64,000 nt of DNA from Thelonectria olida (Eukaryota; Ascomycota; Sordariomycetes; Hypocreales; Nectriaceae): the NCBI GenBank assembly GCA_020736575.1, contig JAGPYM010000001.1, positions 124,001-188,000 of the forward strand. The letters run 5' to 3'. This document shows positions 24,435 through 32,900 of this stretch, piece by piece. Position 1 is the first letter of the stretch. Each line of letters starts with the position of its first letter. The position numbers were made by a program, and so were the translations under genes. Below the pieces are notes generated by a model, which saw only the letters and a program-made list of their open reading frames with translations, was not told where the DNA came from and ran no database searches.

Positions 24435-25852
24435 ATGACGGCAGCCGCAGACGAGTCTCAGCCTCTCATCAAGCACGGGGACATCCCGAAAGGTGTGCGC
24501 CTCGAAGTCGATACATGACATACACTCATAAAGTGCTAACCCGCCGAAAAAGCTCCTTGGGCAAACGCCCTCCCCTCGCTGAGGAACGAGTCTCGCCGCC
24601 TGCCCCAGGCCATCGCCCACCGCGGCGCCAAGGCCTCGTGGCCCGAGAACACCATGGCCGCCTTCCAAGGTGCCGTCGGCGTGGGAGCCCATGCCCTCGA
24701 GACGGATGTGCACTTGTCTGCCGATGGCGTGGTTGTCTTGTCACATGTGCTTTCTGCCTTACTCCCAAATAAGTGAAACACGTGCTGACTGATGATGGTC
24801 TGTAGGACCCTTCTCTGAAGCGCTGCTACGGCGTGGACAAGAAGATCAAAGACTGTGACTGGGACTATCTCAAGACGCTGCGGACTGTGAGGGAGCCCAA
24901 CGAACCTATGCCGAGGTTGAGGGATCTGCTGCAATGGTTGGCTATCCCGCGGATGCAGAAGATCTGGGTTGTCCTGGATATCAAGGTACGTTCTCAGCAG
25001 CCAGCCGGGGGGAGGGGTGTGGGTTTAAGTGAGTGCATATGCAATGTCCCGACTGACTCTATTGTTAGATCAACGATGATCCCGAACAACTGCTCGGCGC
25101 CATCGCAAAGGTACTGGACGACGTGCAGGGTCTCGTCCCGTGGAACCAACGCATCGTGTTGGGTTGCTGGAACGTAAGACACCACCACCACTATCACCCG
25201 CTTTCACATAAACATCCCCTGAAACAACTCACAACCACGTCTCTCAAACAAAGTCACCCCTTGCCTGGCTACAAACTCACTGATTACAAAAAAAAAACAG
25301 GCAACCTTCCTCCAGACAGCCCGCCGTCTGCTCCCCACCTACCCCCTCGCCCACATCAGCGCATCCCTCCTGTACTCGCACCACTTCCTCCGCGTCCCCA
25401 ACCTCGGCTTCAACATCAACCAGAAGTCGCTGCTCGGCTTCCTCGGCTGGCTGTTCCTGCGCGAGATCCGCCGCCAGGACAAGCTGCTCCTGACCTGGAC
25501 CGTCAACGAGCCGCGCTGGATGGAGTGGTGCATCCGTCAGAACCTTGGGAGCCCGCGCAAGGGCTGCGGCGAGAAAGACGATGAGGACGCAGCCCTGTCG
25601 GCGACGGTGCTGATCGATGGTGTCATTACTGACGACCCCAAGTTATATCTCCAAGTATGCGAGCGCTTCGAAGATGAGCTGGATGGACGCAGAGTGAGGC
25701 CCGAAACGGGCATCGTCGGATCCGTCAAGGACACGGTGAGCGCCATGTGGACGACGGTCATGTTCCAGTTCTTGGTCATGGGCTATTACATAGTGAGGAG
25801 AGCGCAGGGCCACTTTGATTACTTGGAGGACCGACGAACTTTGGACGCGTAG
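24435..25852 (+). CDS. glycerophosphodiester phosphodiesterase family protein, Pgc1-like (about 362 aa)
   Basis: Metal-dependent hydrolase of glycerophosphodiesters; the closest yeast type, Pgc1, cleaves phosphatidylglycerol on lipid droplets and mitochondria. Exons: 24435-24492, 24553-24746, 24806-24985, 25069-25173 and 25301-25852, giving 362 residues. Catalytic GDPD motifs: H42-R-G, P50-E-N-T, E69-T-D71-V-H, and S83-H84-D85-P, where intron 2 falls exactly between H84 and D85. Later family segments are VVLDIKINDDPEQL, RIVLGCWN and LLLTWTVNEPRWM (the TWTVN strand). A hydrophobic segment near the C-terminus (MWTTVMFQFLVMGYYIV) is probably a tail anchor or hairpin, in keeping with membrane or droplet association. 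The distance to facB (1.9 kb) gives no functional hint. The Pgc1 assignment rather than another GDPD subgroup rests on length, single domain and tail. Confidence 0.88.
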
Positions 25853-26234
25853 AGGAAAGGTGTATCATATAAACAATTATATACGGACGGGAGCGAATAG
25901 GTTTGGAAGGCCTCTGCAGCATTGAACACCTTTTAGCATGGCATACAGAACGGGTAAGTACAAGCATCAATAGCGAGAAACATCGAATTGACATATACTC
26001 ACGACAACTCGGCAACGAAATGCGTCTCGTTTGCGCAAAAATGATGTATTGTCTAAACCATTCCCCAGTTCCCATAATCTGAGATGAACCTCTCTCAGTG
26101 CAACAGACCAAACGTTAATATACACGTAACGCCCTGCCTATTTTGACGCTCTCCTGCCTCCATGCTGCCATTAACACCGTTCTCCCTTCCTGTTTTTACC
26201 TCAGGTTCGTGGGTAGGTATAAAGCACCCATAAA
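25853..26234. other. convergent 3' region between GDPD and rtf1
   Basis: An AT-rich start (CATATAAACAATTATATACGG, 25866-25886) is likely the GDPD 3' end processing region. Nothing else was recognised. Confidence 0.5.
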
Positions 26235-28259
26235 TCAAATCTCGACATCAATGTCAAGGTCCAGTGACCCAATGACGTCGTCATCCATTAGGGGCTTGTG
26301 AATTGTCGGAATGCCCTTCTCCTTCAAGTATTTCTCCTCCTGAAGCTTCGCCAAATGTGGTAGCAACTGTGACTTCCCTGGCGCCGACTTGGGAGTTCCA
26401 TTCGCTGGCGTACTAGTGCCAGTCGAGGCCGCCTTGTCAGCCGCCTTTTCGTTGACATCGTACACGAACTTGGCCTTCGTTCTCAAGCGCCGGGACATGT
26501 CTCCCTCGTACGCTTCGCCACGCTTCAGGGCCATCTCAATCTCACGAGACTTGGCTTGCTCCTTTAGCTGTGCCTTTCGAACCGCCTCGGCGTTGAGTCT
26601 TCGGTTCTCTCGGTTGCGCTCAGCCAATCGGTCTTGTTCCGTCTGACCCTTGGGCGAGTCCGTGTTCTTGTGTTGGCCCAGACTAGTCTTGAAAGCGAGG
26701 CGCTGACCGAGCTTGTCAAGCTCTTCTGTCAGTTCCTCGACCTTGTCATCATCTCCACGCTCCCTGGCTTCTTCCACCAGTCGAGATACACGCTCACGCT
26801 CAGCAGGATCAAAGCGTTTTATGAGCTCATTTTTGCGCTTTAGTCTTGCCTTGATCTCTTCATTTGTCCAGTTGTGGCTGATCAATGAGTTGATATCATC
26901 AATCTTATCGGAGAGGTGGCTCTTTGTGGGAAGAGACACATTTTCGTTGAGACAAGTAACTTTGTATCGGTTTAACTCGCTCTACCTCATCGTTAGGCTG
27001 GAACATTACACCATGTTGTCGTGTCAACTCACCTCTGAAAACTTTCCGCTCGAGGCAGCAATGAAGGGGAACTCCTTTATGGCCTTCCCATGCGCCGCCT
27101 TGACGTACTGATCCGTAACGAATGAGCCATTCGGCCCATTAAGCGCGTATGGCCGACTCGTCGTAAAACCTGAAAACACGTTAACAATGGTCGACATGCA
27201 GCTAAGTTCTGTGTATACCTTTGATGGCAGCCATTCTATACTGCTCAACTCCAGTTTCAGGATGCGGCCCCAGTGCGATACGGATGTAACAGCCAGTGAT
27301 GGCCGACTCGAATCCGGGGGTAAAGCAGACCTGAGCAAACTCGTTGCGACCCAGCCGAACACGCTCGTAGTCGCGAAGCTCGGCAGGTGGTAGGTCACGA
27401 GGAGCCTCATTGGCAGGTGAGTGAGAACGGTGACGGCCACGGTCAAACTCATCGTCGCTATCCTCTGGCTCTCGAGAACCCCGGCCTCGATCAGAGTAAT
27501 CATCCTTCCTCCTCTCATGATCTTCTCTGCGCCTGGCCTTCTCCGCTCTGGCTCTCCGTAAGGAATCCATAGCTGACTCGCCCTTGCCGCCGGTCCGCGT
27601 TTTCGAGGGTCTGCGGTCGTCATCTTCCAACTCGGCTGTGTCGGCGCTGCGCTTCTTCTTGACCTGCTTGCGCTCTTCATTCTCCACGTTACTAACCATC
27701 TGACGTAGCAAGCGGTTCTGTCTCTGGCGTTCGATCTCTGAGATTCGGTCGGCAATAATCTGTTCTCGTTCGACTTCTCGCATGGCCATGATTTCCGTCT
27801 TCTCCGCCTGGCTAATGTACATGCCGTCAACAGGGTACTTGTCATCCTCATCTGCGGCAGCAGCGGCGTTTCGAGCTCGAGATGGTTGTTCTGCGTCAGA
27901 GTCGGATTCATCCATTGGCGCCGATTCAAGGGAATTTGGTGTGCCAGGAGCAGATGAACTAAGCCAGAAAGCCCAATGTCAGCGAACAGACGTAACCAGT
28001 AGGTAATTGAAGACCAAGCATCACAGTGAGAGGCATCTGAGATGACATCTCAGGTTGGAAGTGTGAAAAGAGATGGAATGGCCACTTACGCCTCACCCTC
28101 CTCCTCCGAACCATCGTCCCGGCCCCTGCGCTTTGCCTTTGCTGAGGACTTCTTCTTTGGCGGCGGCGACGCCGACATCTCTCTCGACTCGTTTCCAGAG
28201 CCCTCATCGTCGGAGCCTCCACCCGCAAGGGCGAGAAGTTCGTCGTCGATATCCGCCAT
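26235..28259 (-). CDS. rtf1: Rtf1, Plus3-domain subunit of the Paf1 transcription elongation complex (about 597 aa)
   Basis: Nuclear elongation factor: binds phosphorylated Spt5 through its Plus3 domain and promotes H2B ubiquitylation through a short histone-modification segment. Exons on the minus strand: 28259-28090, 27958-27219, 27169-27033 and 26981-26235, giving 597 residues. Order: acidic/basic N-terminus (MADIDDELLALAGGG), histone-modification region with charged helices (EREQIIADRISEIERQRQN), Arg/Glu-rich linker, Plus3 domain at about 236-395 (LRDYERVRLGRNEF, GCYIRIALG, SESELNRYKVTC, LSDKIDDINSLI), then a coiled coil and conserved tail. The start at 28259 is preferred over an in-frame ATG ten codons upstream because MADIDDELLAL is the family beginning. 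The last acceptor may be GTAG|AGC (used here) or, two codons later, CGAG|TTA; both keep frame. Divergent from coq7. Confidence 0.93.
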
Positions 28260-28565
28260 AATGATTCCGAGGTTTTGCTCGCGGCTCAATTGCCTGACTT
28301 TTCAGCTATCAGGGGCTTGCAGCAGCGCTTGCGACGCGGTCGTCAAAGTACGAGCTGCCAAGTATCGAGTCGCGTTTAGTTCCAAGAAGAAGAGGAATTC
28401 GGGTGCAAAAAAGGCGACGGCGGTGTCGATAGACAGCCTGGTTGAATGGTAGGAGATCAGGGGTAACGGTGGCTTGGCGAAGGAGAGAAAAAGTGTAAAG
28501 AGAAGTATGAGGAAAGGGCTGCCTCTCAAACCTGCACTCAGTTCGTCGTCCAGCAGCCAAGCGTG

Positions 28566-28570
28566 ATTGG
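28566..28570 (-). promoter_or_regulatory. CCAAT box (reverse) upstream of coq7
   Basis: ATTGG on the + strand, 248 bases before the coq7 ATG and in the shared rtf1-coq7 promoter. The fungal HAP (CCAAT-binding) complex controls many respiratory genes, so a role for coq7 is plausible but inferred. Confidence 0.35.
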
Positions 28571-28592
28571 CCAACGTTATGTCATCCTCCTG

Positions 28593-28598
28593 CACGTG
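28593..28598. promoter_or_regulatory. CACGTG E-box in the rtf1-coq7 promoter
   Basis: Palindromic CACGTG midway between the two divergent genes, 220 bases before the coq7 start. Fungal bHLH factors bind this core; which one is unknown. Confidence 0.35.
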
Positions 28599-28817
28599 GA
28601 GAGTGGACTCGCCCTCGGCGAAGCTTTAGTCCGGCCATCGCTAAGGTGTGTGCTCGGTGAGCCCCCTCGGTGAATCATTAAGTGGCCCCACCGACCGCCG
28701 GAAACTGGGCATCCGCGCCGTTCTCGCCGTGGTTCGATTTCGGAAAATGGAGGGATCCTCCACTCTCAATTGACCATATCCCTTGGTCTTTGGCACAAGA
28801 GGGCAGTGGAATCAACA

Positions 28818-29606
28818 ATGGCGCCGACTCGAGCTCTCGTCCGCCCTATGCGTGCCCTCTGCACGAGGTCAATCGTCCCCCGATGCCAACCATATATCCG
28901 GACGATAGCTACCACGTCGAATGCGCAAGCTTCCGTGGCGACCGGGTCGACCGAAGCTCCCAAGAAGCGCAAGCCGCTCACCAAGGAGCAGCGTGCCTTC
29001 CTCGACTCTGCCGTAAGGCTTTCCCCGTCGGCGACTTACCTCTAGGGGCGCGCACTAACACGCATCTTCCAGCTTCGTGTCAACCAGGCCGGCGAACTGG
29101 CTGCTGTCCTCATCTACGCCGCACAAACGCCCGTCATCCTCCGCGGCCGCCCCCACCTCCGAAAGCTGATGCAGCACATGTACGACCAGGAAGAAGGCCA
29201 CTTCGATACCTTCAACCGCCTCATCCACAAGCACCGCGTCCGTCCGACCGCCCTGTACCCCCTCTGGTCCGTCATGGCCACCGGTCTGGGATGGTCGACA
29301 GCGATGATGGGCTACGAAGCCGCCATGGCATGCACTGAGGCAGTCGAGACGGAGATTGGAGGCCACTACAACGAGCAGATCCGCACTCTGTTGGAGATGA
29401 TTACCCAGTGGGAAGCTGAGGGCTACGAGGTTGGCGAGGATTTGTCAGAACTTGTCAAGACTTTGAGGAGGATTCGCGACGAGGAACTAGAGCACCTAGA
29501 TCACGCGGTTGAACACGATGCCAGAAAGGCAGAGCCTCATTGGCTTCTCACTGGCGTTATTCGGGCCGGATGCCGAGGAGCCATTTGGGTAAGCGAGAAG
29601 GTTTAA
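28818..29606 (+). CDS. coq7: Coq7, 5-demethoxyubiquinone hydroxylase, mitochondrial (about 242 aa)
   Basis: Carries out the penultimate step of ubiquinone synthesis, hydroxylating demethoxyubiquinone on the inner mitochondrial membrane within the CoQ synthome. Exons: 28818-29012 and 29073-29606, giving 242 residues, close to yeast Coq7 (about 230). The first about 45 residues are Arg/Ser/Thr/Ala-rich without acids (APTRALVRPMRALCTRS), a mitochondrial targeting sequence. The di-iron carboxylate ligands sit in the standard places: N-Q-A-G-E73, D-Q-E-E-G-H, T-E-A-V-E-T-E-I-G-G-H-Y, and D-E-E-L-E-H-L-D-H near the end. The tail HWLLTGVIRAGCRGAIWVSEKV matches the family C-terminus. Divergent from rtf1 across 558 bases holding a CCAAT box and an E-box. 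Confidence 0.95.
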
Positions 29607-29925
29607 AACAACGAATCATCATGAGATTGTAATATACATGTAGAAGGGCTATATATATGTAGGTCGTTCCTTAGAAAATTATGTATAATTATTTAGGCCA
29701 CAAAAAGAAACCCTTCGTGGTTGTTCTGAACAGCAGGCGCCAAACAATGCTTCCTTGACCCTCATGAAAACGGGAACCCTCCGTGAACGCCGTTGCGATG
29801 CATTTATACACCTTTGTTACGTCGTTGAAGTCAATATTGTTGTACTCGATATAACGCAAATTAATTACTAAACATGGTCAGTACTCCATCGCTTGGTCGG
29901 CTTGATGTGTGTATGTTATCACTTA
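29607..29925. other. convergent 3' region between coq7 and phospholipase D
   Basis: AT-rich (GTAATATACATG, ATATATATGTAGG, TATGTATAATTATTTAGG between 29627 and 29698), consistent with poly(A) signals of both genes. Nothing else was recognised. Confidence 0.5.
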
Positions 29926-32900
29926 CTAGATTGCCAAGGGGGCGACGCCATCGACCTGGTAGCCCCAGTTGCCATTTTGCTCTTCCGTAAGGAGCCAGTC
30001 GTAGGGGAACTGCACCAAGTTTCCTTGAACCATGTTAAGCAAGTCTTCGGCGTGAGCACGTGTTGGCATGTCATCAATGGTGAATCCACGGCGACTGTTC
30101 TTCGTCGTGGCCCTGCGGCGGCGCTTAACCGACCCAATCTGTCCTGGGGGTGGCACATTCGTCTCCCTGGACGAAGGCTTCTCGAGAGTCGAGAAAGTGG
30201 TTCGTCGTTCCCTATCCCGAGTGCTGGGTTGAGGCTCTAGGAACTTGGTCTGGTTGTTTTCGAGCGCGGGGAAAGGAACGTCTCCAAGCGAGTAAACAGG
30301 AGATGGTGCTTCCATGGGGCGTGGGCTGGTGCCTCCATTCTCCGTGTCCAAGGCTGTCTTGGGACGAGAAGAGCTTTCATCCTGAGGAAGTGGAGGCAGC
30401 TGTTTCTCATTCAAGTCCTTTGCATCGTTTTCGGGAATCACAATCTTAATCTTCTCGTCGACAGGTTGGGCAGGCAGTACTTTATCAGCCAGCTTAGCGA
30501 CAGCCTTCTCGCCCTCGGCCTCTGCAGCATGCGCCAGAGTCTCAATTCCGGGGGCGCTGACGCCAAGTCCAGCAGATGTTGAGCCACGATGACTAGGCTG
30601 ACTAGGCGGAGGCTTTCCCTCGGAGTCTTGTCGTGGTCGGCCTTCCTGGCTTGCGCGGAATCGTTCTCCGTAGGCCATGTATTCTCGGTACTCGGACCAT
30701 GTGCTCACCTCAGAGTCAGGCATGCATCGGAAGACTCTACGGTACAGCTTGGTATTGTTCATGGCGGCGCGAGCCCAGACCTCGTCGATGAAGTTGGGGT
30801 TGACGGGATCTTTCATGCAGTCCTTGTCAATGTGAGCAAGCTCAATATCCGCAGCCATGGGGTGAACAAAGCCCGTCTGAGGCCGCCCAGTCTCAGGGTC
30901 AAAGTGCAGAGGAGGGCCGCCGATATCGGTATCGTCTGACAATGGCAGCGTCGGCAACTGAGCAGCTCGAGGCAATCCCAGCTGATCGGTAGTCCGCCGG
31001 TTCAAGGCAGGAATGGGAGGGAGGGCCTCATTCTTCACCTGGTTGGGGTCGGGACTCTTCTCCCTAGATCCTGGCACCGCATGTGTCTCCTTTGGCGTCT
31101 CCAGAGTTCCCTTGCCTTCATTGCCGAGGCTATTGACAAGAACCTCGCGGCCATTGACAATGACTGAATCTCGACCAGCATCAAGCCCAATCTCCTGAGC
31201 CTTCTTCCACTGATCAGGTCCGTAGCCTGTAAGATCGAATTTCTGCTTTTGTTTGCCCTTGGCGTGGGATCTTGCGATAGCCGCCTCAGTGTCCGACGAA
31301 GATGGGCTTGAGATGGAACTTGAGGACTCCTCCATGCGCTGGGCTGCCTCGAAGTCAAGGTCGTGGTTGAAACTAGGAACATGGTGTTGTTCGGGTCGCT
31401 TAAGCCTGCTGCTGGGCCCAGCTTCCGTCTCATCGTAGATCTCGTCCATTTCGGACTCGAAGCCCTGCGTTTCCATCTCTGCCTGGCGTTCTTCTTCAAG
31501 GATCTCATCCACATCCAATCCCAGGTGTTCCCGCATCAGACGGAGACGAAGAGTATGAGCGAAACGGCCGACTTGATAAGGCCTTCCAGCCATGGTCGAC
31601 AGGATCATGTCCGTGTCCCGGACGATCGCTGCACATTCCGAATCACGGCTACCAAGCATAGATCGCTCGTTGATGTTAGCAGAACCAATTAGGGCCACGC
31701 GGTCGTCAACAATGATAGTCTTGGCGTGGATATAGAGCTGTTCTGTCACAAGAGCATCGTTGCTCATGATTCCCCACTGCCGCAAAGAGTAGAAGTTGAT
31801 GTAATCCTCAGGCTCGATGTCAGCAGCACGCAGACGGCCAAAGATGGATTGGTCTCCTCTGCAGATACTCTGGAACTGACACATGAGGATCAGGCGAACG
31901 CTGGTGCCTTCCTGCTCATCAACCGTGTTCTGGAAACCGGGCATCAGGGGAATGACAATGACGCATCGCCAGTCTTCTTCGTTCTGGTGGGCGCGAATGA
32001 TTCGATTGACCAGGGCATCTCCAATACGGTTGAGGATGCGGGTGCCATATGCCTCAGTACTGGTAATAAAGAATTGGTTTTCCATGTAGACAAAGTGATC
32101 AGAATCCTCAATCATCTTGATGTACGCGTTCTGGATGCTGTGTTCCGTTTCTTCAATGCCAAGGGACCAAGTACTTGCTGATCGAAGGATCTGGACCTCG
32201 CATGTACCAGTCAGACCCAAAGCTTCCAGTTCATCGGCATTGGCGTCGGGGGCGGGGAGTAGGAACGGGAGAGGGCGCGTTGGCTTTCGGCCTCTACGCA
32301 AGTAATTCCAACGCTGAACAAAGTGACGGGTCAAATCACGAGCTGGCTGTCCCACAACCTGCATGGCAACATCATGCCACGGCATTCGCGGGACCTTGCT
32401 GCGGTCGTACATCTCCTCGTATGGCTCGTTCAGTCGGAAGAAATCTTGGACTCGCGGGTTCGAGTAGTCTTTCCCTGGGAACAACTGGCAATGTTCCGCA
32501 TCTTTGGGGGCCTCAGAGAGCTCGAAGCCAGTTGGCTTATCATCGACAATAGGGTGCTGTGGGCAGTCCCAACGTCCAAAGCAAAGATCGATGCCACCAA
32601 CAAATGCAACATCGTGGTCGACGATGCAGATTTTCTCGTGGTGGGCAAAGAAGAACTGATTCTTCTTGAACTGGTTTGGCGATCTTTGGACGAAGATGTT
32701 AGGATGCAGGTTCAAGAGCGAGAACTTGGTGTACTCGGAATCAATCGGAACCGCCGCTTCAACATTACGGTACACAATGACAAAGATCTTGACTCCTTCC
32801 CTAGCCTTCTTTTGCAGCAGTCTGTCCAGGCGCCACTTCTGGCTGATGGCTGCCGGCCTTCTCATGTACAGCTCGGGAGACAACCACCAATCATGGATGT

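Larger units (their letters stand above)
28260..28817. other. bidirectional promoter between rtf1 and coq7
   Basis: 558 bases separate the two start codons. It holds an inverted CCAAT box (28566), a CACGTG E-box (28593) and no obvious TATA box, as expected for two constitutive genes. Part is open on both strands, but those frames are not credible proteins. Confidence 0.6.

Noticed and set aside
27024..27929. 301-codon minus frame overlapping rtf1 exon 2
   Set aside because: It is the wrong-frame shadow of rtf1. Only its final part is coding, as exon 3 of rtf1.
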